Shown here one piece after another: positions 16,241 through 26,000 of a stretch of DNA of 64,000 bases; position 1 is the first letter of the stretch; each line of letters opens with the position of its first letter. The stretch comes from a virus, in the IMG/VR virus record IMGVR_UViG_3300035180_002574, positions 62,001 to 126,000 of that record; one strand, written 5' to 3'. The notes under the pieces are model-generated. The model was not told the DNA's origin and searched no databases. It was given only the letters and a program-made list of their open reading frames with translations. Both the position numbers and the translations under genes were made by a program.

Positions 16241-16378
16241 CTATATGAAAGCAATTAATTTATGCATTTTTAATAAGAAGTCGTCAATAAAATCTTGAGC
16301 TTCTTGAATTGATTTAAAGCTCAGCGGTTTATCATCCACCATCAATGGGGAGCATTTCCCCCAAAATGGCTTAACCAT
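16241..16378 (-). CDS. Small hypothetical protein (45 aa)
   Basis: The frame runs from an ATG at 16378, with GGAG just upstream, to a TAG at 16241. It starts MVKPFWGKCSPLMVDD and continues as an amphipathic helix (IQEAQDFIDDFLLKM). The same frame stays open about twelve codons further upstream with protein-like sequence (VYFVGELEF) but has no standard start there, so it may be the 3' part of a longer decayed gene. Function unknown. Confidence 0.45.
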   Translation of the reverse strand: MVKPFWGKCSPLMVDDKPLSFKSIQEAQDFIDDFLLKMHKLIAFI

Positions 16379-16414
16379 AAACTCCAGCTCGCCAACAAAA
16401 TATACTTGAAATAC

Positions 16415-16595
16415 TTAATTTTTCCAATAATCAGTTCGTATTAATCTTACACCCGACCTAACGCCACCATACAAATAATTCTCGTGATTTTCTCCAGACA
16501 AATCACCGTACCACTCATCTCTATATCCTTATAGAGGTGGCTTCGCGTTTCCATTCAGCGAGTGTAAATTTTCCAATTGTTATTTCTTTTGCCAT
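16415..16595 (-). pseudogene. Small gene of unknown function, apparently broken by one extra base
   Basis: An ATG at 16595 overlaps the end of the glycosyltransferase gene and opens MAKEITIGKFTLAEWK, ending at a TAG at 16521. One base further along, a second frame carries GYRDEWYGDLSGENHENY, then a GGVRSGVRL stretch, ending at a TAA at 16415. The total span is 181 bases, one more than a multiple of three. Deleting one A near 16530 joins the two into a 59-residue protein. The second half reads like genuine protein (many Gly, Tyr, Asn and Trp), but I do not recognise the family. Confidence 0.5.
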
Positions 16596-17317
16596 TTGTT
16601 TACAAAAATCTGTCTAGCCCGCTTATACAATTGATAAGTGTTCAACTGTTGACTGGTTTGTTTTCCAAAATGGACAACCGGAATATCCACCACCTGCATG
16701 GGAATTTGTAATTCGCGTGCCCTGAATGATAGATCAGTATCTTCAAAATACGCCAACCCAAACTCTTCAGAGAAAATTTGTGGCGGAGGCGTATAATCAT
16801 GAATCAAAAGAGGATTTCTTGGAATTTCTAATTTACTCCAAACATCTTTAGAAGCTGCCAAGCACCATCCCGACATATAGGATTTTCCATCAAGCACTTT
16901 ATTGGCTTCTTGAACGAAATTCAAATCTTTATCTAATTGACCCATGGTTGGTCCGACCAACCCATTCCCACACTTTTCAATCAATTTTTGAGTCCACGTT
17001 GTGTGGTCTGCGCGCACGCGAATATCGTTATTCAAAAATAATACATTAGGCGCACTAGCTAAAGCGTAACCCTCGTTACACGCCACGGCAAATCCTTGAT
17101 TTGCTGGAAGTCTATGATAGACGATTGCCTCGTTATCATGAAGATTTTCTTGTGTTACGTCTATGCTTCCATTATCAACTACAATGATCTCATGATTTTT
17201 AGGAAGTTTGAATAGGTCAGTTAAGCAGGCTTTGGTAAAATTCCATTTATTGAATACTGGAATCACGATAGATAATACTGGGTTCTGACGCATAGCCATA
17301 TCTGTAATATGCTTCAT
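16580..17317 (-). CDS. Family 2 glycosyltransferase
   Basis: This is a second predicted GT-A glycosyltransferase, 245 residues. Motifs are VIPVFNKWNFTKACL at the N-terminus, IIVVDNGSID for nucleotide binding, LFLNNDIRV as the metal-binding DxD-like element, and AYFEDTDLSFRA as the acidic acceptor-site cluster. It is closer in layout to rhamnosyltransferase-type GT2 enzymes than to processive synthases, and has no membrane helices. Its ATG follows the stop of the GT4 gene directly, so the two are probably coupled. Acceptor unknown. Confidence 0.85.
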   Translation of the reverse strand: MKHITDMAMRQNPVLSIVIPVFNKWNFTKACLTDLFKLPKNHEIIVVDNGSIDVTQENLHDNEAIVYHRLPANQGFAVACNEGYALASAPNVLFLNNDIRVRADHTTWTQKLIEKCGNGLVGPTMGQLDKDLNFVQEANKVLDGKSYMSGWCLAASKDVWSKLEIPRNPLLIHDYTPPPQIFSEEFGLAYFEDTDLSFRARELQIPMQVVDIPVVHFGKQTSQQLNTYQLYKRARQIFVNKWQKK

Positions 17318-18460
17318 TTATTTACATAGTCCCACAAATTGTTCAGCCACTTTTCTCCAGGTAAAATTGGGAAGAAGTTCTTGCATTTTTGGAGAAAATT
17401 TTTTGTGATAATCGCCATAATTCTGAATTAAATCTTTCAGCTTGGTGGCAGCCTCGTCTACATAAGGATCATACGCGCGCGCGTAGGGAGACGGCTCCCA
17501 ATATTGCATTTTCAAATCGGCTCGAATCTCTTTGCCGCCAATCAATATTGAGTTGTCATCATTCATGTATTCTAATTGACCGCCATAACGAGGAGCAACT
17601 ACCACCTTATTGGCGGCGAAGCCCTCTAATCCTGGCATCCAGAAACACTCGGCGTGTGCCATAGTATAAACCACGTCGCATGCGTTGTAAAGGGGCTCGA
17701 TGTCCGTAATAAATTGGTCCAGAATTTCTACGTCTGCGTGATTTTTAAATTTTGCCTCCCATTTGTTAAAAATTTCTCCGAATGGGATATTGAATTGCGA
17801 GTTGGGTCCTTTCTTAGATATTTTAAGAACCAAACAAACATCATCTTTTTTTGTAAAAGCTTTACCGTAAGCTTCCAATAAACCAGGAATGTTTTTTCGC
17901 AAATGCGGCTGCGCAATATTGGCTAATATTTTATATTTTTTTGTTGTTTTTAGTGGATATTTTCCAAGATTTTGAAATCTATCTAAATGAATTCCGTGAG
18001 GAATTACTATTTGCCGATCTTCTGGAATTCCGTTTTCCACAAATATATTTTTAGAAAACTGAGAGGAAGGAACCACTTTATCTATAGAAAAAGCAGCTTT
18101 AGCAAAACCCTTCGGTAAAACTGTTGTTTCATAATTCCAAATACCAAATCTATTATTGTTACCTCGAATAAAATAATTAGGGAAATTTACCATGGCAGTA
18201 TATGATAATTGCATATCATAAGTTGATGATAGTTTAGAGGTAATTCTGTCCTGGAAAAACTTAGGCGTCATTGCCCTAAAATCTTCTTCTTCAGCGAACC
18301 CTCTCAAGTTTGCTTTAAGATCTTCCGGAAAATGAGTAATACCATTAGTAGAAAATAAATCCACATCATGACCCATATGGATTAATTCTCTGGAAATATT
18401 TTGAGCAACCACGCTCCACGAATGATTTTTGCCTAAAAATCCAAACCAACAAATTTTCAT
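17318..18460 (-). CDS. GT-B glycosyltransferase, family 4-like
   Basis: This is a predicted retaining glycosyltransferase of the GT-B fold. In 380 residues it opens MKICWFGFLGKNHSW, has a mid-protein linker (KILANIAQPHLRKNIPG) beginning the C-terminal Rossmann domain, and shows the family EX7E motif as ECFWMPGLE, which contacts the donor nucleotide sugar. The domain order and length are normal for GT4. It is the first gene of the glycosylation cassette in transcription order and lies 50 bases after the 1308-residue fibre gene, so virion-fibre glycosylation is an attractive inference. Confidence 0.85.
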   Translation of the reverse strand: MKICWFGFLGKNHSWSVVAQNISRELIHMGHDVDLFSTNGITHFPEDLKANLRGFAEEEDFRAMTPKFFQDRITSKLSSTYDMQLSYTAMVNFPNYFIRGNNNRFGIWNYETTVLPKGFAKAAFSIDKVVPSSQFSKNIFVENGIPEDRQIVIPHGIHLDRFQNLGKYPLKTTKKYKILANIAQPHLRKNIPGLLEAYGKAFTKKDDVCLVLKISKKGPNSQFNIPFGEIFNKWEAKFKNHADVEILDQFITDIEPLYNACDVVYTMAHAECFWMPGLEGFAANKVVVAPRYGGQLEYMNDDNSILIGGKEIRADLKMQYWEPSPYARAYDPYVDEAATKLKDLIQNYGDYHKKFSPKMQELLPNFTWRKVAEQFVGLCK

Positions 18461-18510
18461 ATATACCTGCCCAACGTTAGTTATAACAACGGGCGGGATT
18501 TCGTATTGTA

Positions 18511-21500
18511 TTAATTTGCGTAATGAACGGTTAGTCTTGCCATCTTACATACGGCGGTACTTGCCACATTTGCCGTGCTTAATATAACTTCATAAATATG
18601 ACCAGAAGTTAATTGTGAGTATAAATTAAGAGACTGAACAAATGTTGGGGAAGTATTTGTTGTGCTTAATATGGTGCTTGGACCGGCACTTAAATTCAAA
18701 TATGAGGCAGATGTAATATCATATAATTGTATTTGCGCCGCGTTAGCTCCCGTAGTCTCTAGGATAACTTCGAGAACAATAGAAGAAACTTGAGTATTAA
18801 TTATGTTGGATGTATCATAAATTAAAGCTCCAATTGTTGTTGGAACGGCAAATGATTCATTAAATACACCGGCAGCCCCGTAAATATATAATGGATTCTT
18901 ATATGTAAACGAAGAGTCTAACTTGCCAGAAGCATTCGTTTTAATAACTTTATCAGCGTCTGCAGCTCCAGTTGTATGATTTATTGCAAAGAAAATATCC
19001 GCAGCAAATTGATAACTTAAACTACTTCCATTGCTTGTTAATACAGTCCCAGTTGGTCCGACTTTATTTAATCCAGTTCCGCCATGAACAATAGGTAATA
19101 CCCCAGTAATATCTCCGCCCAAATCGACTAATGCGGATGGTCCGCCTACAGCCGCCCCACTAAATACGCTGATTAACTCTAGCATATTCTGTACTTTTGT
19201 AGAATCAACAAACAATGGTTGGTTGTTAAATCCGCCTTTTTTCAAGAAAATATTGATTTGTAATTTAGTACTTAATGTTGGGTGAACTGCGTCTTGGAAT
19301 AAATTAGTAAAATTAAGTGTTAGCAATCCGGTTGCATAATCAACGGATACTCCCATTTTCCCATCAACAATGGCGCCGTAATAACCATCAGGACTTAACC
19401 CATTTGTGTTTGGAGAAAATGACTGTACAGAAACTGAGAACCTGACCTGATCTTTTGCTAAAGCATCTGTTGTTACTAGTGAACAATCAGCAAATTTCAT
19501 TGCTGGGAAGCCAAGTTTAGTTAATCCGGTAAGTAAACCACTTCCATCTAATGTTGAAGCAATGAAATCTTCGACAACATTAAGTGTCTTTTCAGTTCCA
19601 TAAAAACCATCCGGGATTTCTAAGACTATTGTTCCAACCTCAAAGTCTACCTTGTAAAAAGATCCATCTTGTCTTTGAAGTTCGCCACCATCTCCTATTA
19701 TTAGATTATCTGGGATGTAATAATTTGTACGCCCCTTATCAAAAGCTGGCTTGGTGGGGTAAAAATTACATATAATACCATCTAAACTGCAAGAATTTTT
19801 TACAAATCCAGATGGAGAACTAAAAATGGATGGGACTAATTTTGGATTAGAGTTACTTACAACCAAATAATCATTCCATGATAATTGTTTTTCAATTAAA
19901 ATAGGAACAGGAGACGTATAAAAATCATGGCTTACAAAATATCCATCTGCCAAGAAGATGTCTGGACTGGTATGTAATCCAGCAGATCTGCCCGTACCAA
20001 GAGAAGTATAATCATCTACTCTGTCTATGAACTTCTCTAATGTAAATCTAACTACTTGAAACTTCGTGCCTATCTTAGTATATGGGTTCGTAGAAGGGGC
20101 GGGATATGTTGTGCCTGGTGAGCTAGAGAATGGAACTCTTTTTATGTACTCGTTTAATAAATAACCATCATTATACGTAATATGGAAATCGCCATCAATA
20201 TCGGCTCTCAACATTTGATTGAATGTCTCGCCATTTAGATAAACTTTTCTAAGAGTGATGACGCCAGAAAGCAGATCGCTAGAAATGATATCAAATCCAC
20301 CAAAATTTTCTACTGGAAGTGGAGTTAAGATAACTAACTTCAATGTACCAAGACCAATAATAGTGCTAAAATCTACTGAAGCACTGGTGAACTGACCTAA
20401 TCTTGGATTGTTTGGATTAGCAATTAAAATACCATCTGTGCCTTGAGCCCAAATAAGATTAGTAGCAGGATCTACGACCTGAAATCTGACAGAATAACTA
20501 TTAACAAATGGTTTTGTATAGGTAGAATATCCGTTAATAAAAGTAGTGGTACTATAACCGTCCGTAGTTACCGAACTATCAAGAGGCAGACCTTTATTTA
20601 AGTCATATCCAATATAAGTATTTAATAGATCAAGATCGGTCGTATCAATGATGCCGTCGCCATTAACATCACCAACAATCATAGAGCAAAGTCTAGCGTC
20701 CGCTATTCTATAAAAAACAGATATATTATTTGCATCTGGATAAATCTTAGCACCTACAAACTCGCCATTCAACAAATGAGAGGCAAGACTATTAACTGAT
20801 GTATCAAATCTTCCGACGTCTGTTGGGTCATCCACTAATCTAATGACCATTTCATTATCAACAATGGTGGCACTATATAATTTCGCCGTTATTTGAGCCG
20901 AAATTGAATCAAAAAACTTAATATTCTGATCTGAAATAGCCCCAATTAATAGTGGGTCTGAGGCTTTTTGAAGATTTGTAATATCAAGGGCGTTTAATAA
21001 AGATATCTGTGGCTCGGATTGTTTTATGGAATAAACATTTTCACCAGTGCGCTGATCTGGTATTAATCCGCTTTCTTGAGTAATTGCTGCAACTACGCCT
21101 CTAAAAACGTCGTTTCCATAGAATGATATGTTTCGAACACAATTGTCAATGTTGCTTTGAGTTGAAGTATCTTCAACTATCTTTGGAATAGTAACACCAA
21201 CTCCTGCGTCATAGGCTTGCCCGTCAGTTACCTTGGCGGCGTCTGTATAAATTCTAAACCATAAATCTTCATCTGGTAAATCTACCCACAGAGATCCTGT
21301 GAAAGTAGTTATTCTGGAATTAGATACTCTATCATTTCCAACCGCCAATAAGATATCACTTTTGTTAGCTGAACCAGAACGCTTAACACAAATAGCATAA
21401 TAATTACCAACTGTGAGACCACTCTTGCCAGCTATTGGACTATTACTAAATACAAAATCAATTGGCTGAGGAACAGAATCTAAAACTAATCCAGAAGATA

Positions 21501-22437
21501 GTAACGAGCTGTAATTTATGCTGGTTTGAGCGACTGGGACATTATTGGGCGCGAAATCTATTGGTAAGTTAGGTACTATATCGGTTGGACATTCAATATT
21601 CGATTGAAGAGGATATACGCTAACAATCAAATCACCATTCCAAACTAAATCAGAAGGATTATCCAGATTTCTAACTGAAAGAAGTAATGTTATTTTTTGT
21701 ATGTTATCAGTTGATGCTTGAAATTTTTGACCTATTTGAGTGGTGACATCTCCATTTAAAAGAACTTTATTATCTTTCTCCGCAGTAAAGATACTTAAAT
21801 TATCGATGTTGTAATATGGTAGGGCAGTTTTTAATAACGTTTGTAACGATGCGGTTCCACTAACAAAGAAGTCTCTAAAAAATAAATTTGGTTCAATATC
21901 TTGAGCCAACATCAAGGCGCTTCTGGACAATGTTATTGGCTTGGCTTCTTTGATAGTTATTTTTCCGCCAAGATTAAATGAAAGATCAGGATCGCCCAAC
22001 AAATCGTTAAATAACAAAACTAATATTTTGGTAAAATGTCTTGTACTTACCTGAATTTCATTTGTATGAAATACGAATGTTTCATATTGAAGATTAGATT
22101 GGAAATCAAGACCAATGATAGCTACCTTAATAGTCTTATTACCGGCAACATTAGATCCCGATAATTCAATTTCCAATTGATTTCCCAAATCATTATCGGC
22201 TGGCTGATTTTGCGCACTAATTGCAAGACCATCTAAAAATCCAGATACTAAAGTTGAATCAAATAAGACCGCTTGCTCTAAAACCTCTGGTAAAACACCA
22301 TTTCCTATATGATTATTAATGATGCCAGCCTGTATTGTATCATTATGTTGTTGCTCGACTGTAAGGTCAGTATCACTAACCTGTCTTCCATCAAACCAAA
22401 TGTTAGAGGGAGCGCTAACTGGGATGCGTTTAGTCAT
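18511..22437 (-). CDS. Large tail fibre or baseplate-fibre protein with two dockerin-like calcium loops
   Basis: This is a 1308-residue predicted virion protein. The N-terminus (MTKRIPVSAPSNIWFDG) is of a type seen at the attachment end of large fibres. At about 586-607, GDVNGDGIIDTTDLDLL is a textbook dockerin/EF-hand-like calcium loop. A second, ADIDGDFHITYND, lies near 740, with ~110 residues of beta-rich sequence between. The C-terminal third contains GDITGVLPIVHGGTG, a glycine-containing element common near fibre tips, followed by a beta-sandwich-like end. It overlaps the HNH gene by eight bases and precedes the glycosyltransferases. Adhesion is the probable role; the receptor is unknown. 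Confidence 0.75.
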   Translation of the reverse strand: MTKRIPVSAPSNIWFDGRQVSDTDLTVEQQHNDTIQAGIINNHIGNGVLPEVLEQAVLFDSTLVSGFLDGLAISAQNQPADNDLGNQLEIELSGSNVAGNKTIKVAIIGLDFQSNLQYETFVFHTNEIQVSTRHFTKILVLLFNDLLGDPDLSFNLGGKITIKEAKPITLSRSALMLAQDIEPNLFFRDFFVSGTASLQTLLKTALPYYNIDNLSIFTAEKDNKVLLNGDVTTQIGQKFQASTDNIQKITLLLSVRNLDNPSDLVWNGDLIVSVYPLQSNIECPTDIVPNLPIDFAPNNVPVAQTSINYSSLLSSGLVLDSVPQPIDFVFSNSPIAGKSGLTVGNYYAICVKRSGSANKSDILLAVGNDRVSNSRITTFTGSLWVDLPDEDLWFRIYTDAAKVTDGQAYDAGVGVTIPKIVEDTSTQSNIDNCVRNISFYGNDVFRGVVAAITQESGLIPDQRTGENVYSIKQSEPQISLLNALDITNLQKASDPLLIGAISDQNIKFFDSISAQITAKLYSATIVDNEMVIRLVDDPTDVGRFDTSVNSLASHLLNGEFVGAKIYPDANNISVFYRIADARLCSMIVGDVNGDGIIDTTDLDLLNTYIGYDLNKGLPLDSSVTTDGYSTTTFINGYSTYTKPFVNSYSVRFQVVDPATNLIWAQGTDGILIANPNNPRLGQFTSASVDFSTIIGLGTLKLVILTPLPVENFGGFDIISSDLLSGVITLRKVYLNGETFNQMLRADIDGDFHITYNDGYLLNEYIKRVPFSSSPGTTYPAPSTNPYTKIGTKFQVVRFTLEKFIDRVDDYTSLGTGRSAGLHTSPDIFLADGYFVSHDFYTSPVPILIEKQLSWNDYLVVSNSNPKLVPSIFSSPSGFVKNSCSLDGIICNFYPTKPAFDKGRTNYYIPDNLIIGDGGELQRQDGSFYKVDFEVGTIVLEIPDGFYGTEKTLNVVEDFIASTLDGSGLLTGLTKLGFPAMKFADCSLVTTDALAKDQVRFSVSVQSFSPNTNGLSPDGYYGAIVDGKMGVSVDYATGLLTLNFTNLFQDAVHPTLSTKLQINIFLKKGGFNNQPLFVDSTKVQNMLELISVFSGAAVGGPSALVDLGGDITGVLPIVHGGTGLNKVGPTGTVLTSNGSSLSYQFAADIFFAINHTTGAADADKVIKTNASGKLDSSFTYKNPLYIYGAAGVFNESFAVPTTIGALIYDTSNIINTQVSSIVLEVILETTGANAAQIQLYDITSASYLNLSAGPSTILSTTNTSPTFVQSLNLYSQLTSGHIYEVILSTANVASTAVCKMARLTVHYAN

Positions 22438-23071
22438 ATTTATTGCCTTTTAAATTGTTTTGCTTAGAAGATAATGGTCTTAGATTCTCTAATGCCCAAC
22501 ACCTCGTAAAACTATCATCGTCCATAGAAATATACTTAAAAGTAGAGTGCGGAATAATATGATCTATCTGCAATGTCCATGTTGACTGATCATCATCATT
22601 CCATGTTTTATAGTTATATCTACCCCAATTCGACCAATTCATCCATGGCTCGAATTTATTTTCTAAATAATCTTTTAACTCATGAATTGTATATGGCAAT
22701 TTGGATATTGAGTTTCCGTTCTTAGAAGAATTATTTCTTTTTAGTCTGCACCAAATAGAGTTCGATACAATGGCTCTTAAATTAAATTGCCTATCTATTT
22801 TTTTTCTATTTTTTTGATAAGCAAGATTTTTGCTATTTATTTTAATCTTATTATTTTGATAGTAAACTATAGATGATGCTTGTATCTTTTCTTTATTGTT
22901 TGTTTTGTAATTGAGCACTTTTTGTGCTATATACTTTTTATTTTCTAAATAATATGTTCTCTTATAATTCTTAATACACGTTTTGCAAACGCCAGATTTC
23001 CTATCTAATTGAGATTTAGAAAAATCTGAATCATTTTTAATAGTAAAGCATTTGGCGCACTGTTTTGTCAT
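22430..23071 (-). CDS. Free-standing HNH endonuclease (second copy)
   Basis: A 213-residue paralogue of the HNH endonuclease at 7166-7957. It has the same architecture: paired cysteines (CAKC at 5-8, CKTC near 29-32), a Lys/Tyr/Asn-rich helical spacer and a nuclease core with LQIDHIIPHSTFKY and ENLRPLSSKQN. It is inserted between two giant virion-protein genes and overlaps the downstream one by eight bases, so it has been fitted into the structural operon without visible damage. The seven-base gap to the upstream gene leaves little room for its own promoter. It probably spreads by cleaving genomes that lack it. Confidence 0.85.
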   Translation of the reverse strand: MTKQCAKCFTIKNDSDFSKSQLDRKSGVCKTCIKNYKRTYYLENKKYIAQKVLNYKTNNKEKIQASSIVYYQNNKIKINSKNLAYQKNRKKIDRQFNLRAIVSNSIWCRLKRNNSSKNGNSISKLPYTIHELKDYLENKFEPWMNWSNWGRYNYKTWNDDDQSTWTLQIDHIIPHSTFKYISMDDDSFTRCWALENLRPLSSKQNNLKGNKYD

Positions 23072-23078
23072 AGTGTTC

Positions 23079-26000
23079 TCATCTAGTATATTGTATAAAT
23101 ACCCTACTATTGGCTGGCTTTAGAGTTTTTATCAACTTTTCCAGCACCTCTTGTACTTTCGTACTGCTATTAACTATACCGAAAGAATCTAAAATATTAA
23201 TTGAAAAATCGAAATTACCATTTGCGCTATTCTTAAGTGTTGTAAAGTCATTTACTTTTACAACTGACTCAGAAAAATCAAGCAAATATGTGGTATAAAG
23301 ATCTGGCGTAACTGGGAAATTCATATCAATATTACTACTATAATTGACATCGATAGACTCTCCATAAGGAGCATATAGGGGTCTGGAAATATTGCTTATT
23401 CTAAAGTTATCCAATAAGCTAAAAACCGGATAACTTTGATTATATTGAGCGCCAATAACTAATTGATTTATTGGGTCTTTAAATCTAATGTTATCAGTAA
23501 TAACATACCCGTCTCCAGTTGTTGACGATCCAAATAATATTGGGAAGTCACCAAATAACAAGCTGCTACCAAAAACAGAGGCAGTATATTCGTACCCATC
23601 TACAAACAGTCGCATTTCATCCTGTCCAAGCCCGCCATTGAATTTATAAGAAGCTTTTACTCGGTGCCATGTACCCTTGACCCATCTCGTAGGAGCACGT
23701 ACTACAAAGTCCTTGCCAGAGGCTGAAACGCCAAAATTGATATATCCAAATTCATCTTTATAAATAGAAATCCTGTCTCCCTGAATTCCTTTTGGAAGAT
23801 AGGTGACTTTAACCACCGAATTTTGCGATGGAAGCTTTCTGCCTAATCTAATTATCTGGGAATTTAATTTATTTTTATTTTCGATTGGTTGATAGGTAAC
23901 TTCTAACAATAGTGTGTTTTGAGGGAGGGTGTTTCCTAAATAAATTGTTTTACGATCATCTCCAATAGAGCCGCTACCGAAATAATCCTTCTCTGAAAAA
24001 TCCCCAACTATTTTTACCGATATTATTTGTAAAGCGGGTTTTGAGACAACAACCATACTATTTGTAATGCTTGTACCTTCTTCCTGTATAGCATTCTGCG
24101 TATCAATTTCTAAATTACCACCAGCAAAATAATCAAGGGTAGGATCTCCGGCAGCCAAAACAACTTTTAGTATTTTGCCGGCAGGCGAGCTTATTTTAAC
24201 GGAAACATTATTAATACTCGTTACAGTTTCAGTGACAGCTCCGTATGCGTCAAAATAAAATCTATTATTTGGATCGTTGCCGGTATCAAATAATGGTGAG
24301 GTCCAGAACTCAATAGTTCCTTCTTTTCTAGTATCTAATATTCCATCATTAGATACTATTATTGGTTCATCAAGCAATACCAAACTGTTTCCAAAGTTAT
24401 CATTTACTGCTAATGAAGATTCAAATTGATTTTTGATTTCTCCTACCCTAACATAATGATCGGCTTGGTTAACGAAAGGAAAAGTTTCAAAATCAAGCAT
24501 CATCAATGTATTTGAGTCTTTTGCAACCGTTTTCAATGAGTTAAAATTTTTAGTAATTGATTTTTGATTTGCAGGTATTGTTTCACCAACCCTGGTATCT
24601 GTCAACATAGTTGAATACAAATAAGTTTCGTCAATTACGCAATTAGCATTGTTATTGCCGAACATATCATGACCCAAATGTGCCCTAGTATTATTTTGCG
24701 GGTTCATACGGATACTAGTGTAGGTGAAATATTCTATGTCATAGAATCCTGCTGACAAATAAAATGGCTTTCCTGGAGCATTTGCTTGTTCTAATGTGAA
24801 GAATCCATTTTGTAAACCACTTCTATAAGAAGATACATTTAATATTTGATATACTCCATTAATAAACACCGGCACGTTTCTATCAAGATATAAAGACTTA
24901 CGGTCCGCTGAAACTCCAGTTATTTTGTAATATCCGGCAGCCGCGCCTGGAGAAGTTATGAATAAATAATTGCCATTTACAAATTCGCTAAATAATTTAG
25001 AGTTATCACTTACCTGTGCAGAACCCGAGGAGTACAAATCATAGCCCGCATTGATCACATAACTATATTGTATCGTTGGGTAAATTAAACTTGACTCGTT
25101 ATGCGTAACCGGATATTTTTCTTTAATAGTAACAGATAATGCACCGCGTAAAACATTAATTGGTTTTGCAATCACGCTAATATAGTTCACGTAACTATAT
25201 GAATTTGCAAAATTTAATGTACCATAATTAGTAAATAAAATAGTTTCTGTGACGGTAGTGGCACCCACTATACCATGAATAGTGACGTGAACCGGTGTAG
25301 AAAAATCCGTATTACTACCATTGATAGTTGCTGATAATGTTCTTCCGGTGGTAGAAGAAATTGGTTGTGATGCTGGCAAATTATCTGAATAGAACACTCC
25401 CCCGGAATATGTTGAGTTAGATGAGCTAATCAATGTTGGAGGAAGTATTATTTTATTAATGTTCACTGCATCCAAGGATATTGGAGCAGGCATTCTTGTC
25501 ATTAAAACATTTTCATAGCCATCTGCCCAAACATAATATTGTCTCTTTATTTTTCTAAAATTAAGACCTAAAGTTCTCAAAATTACAAGATCATTAGCAT
25601 ATATGTTATTTGATAACACCAATAGATTATTGTTATTTACATCTTTAGAAACGCTGTATGATGGTCTAACAGCGCGCATACCTGGAATTTCCTTTTCCGT
25701 ATTAGGATAAATATGATAGGTAGCATTTGATAAAGATAGCGTTACATTATCTAATAATGTTAATGAGGTTCCAGAAACCTGAACTATTGTAAATATCTTT
25801 TGCAATCCAGGGGCATCTATTCTTAAAGAATATCCCGGCAATACATTATTAGTTGAAAAGTTTGTTCCAGATGATGTAACTACATTAGTTCCAGCAACAG
25901 TAAATAAATCATTGTTATTTAATGCCGAGCTAATTGTGCTAACAGTTATATTTGTCGCGATATCTATTTCAGAAGATACATTAATTGCCGTTCTATTTAC

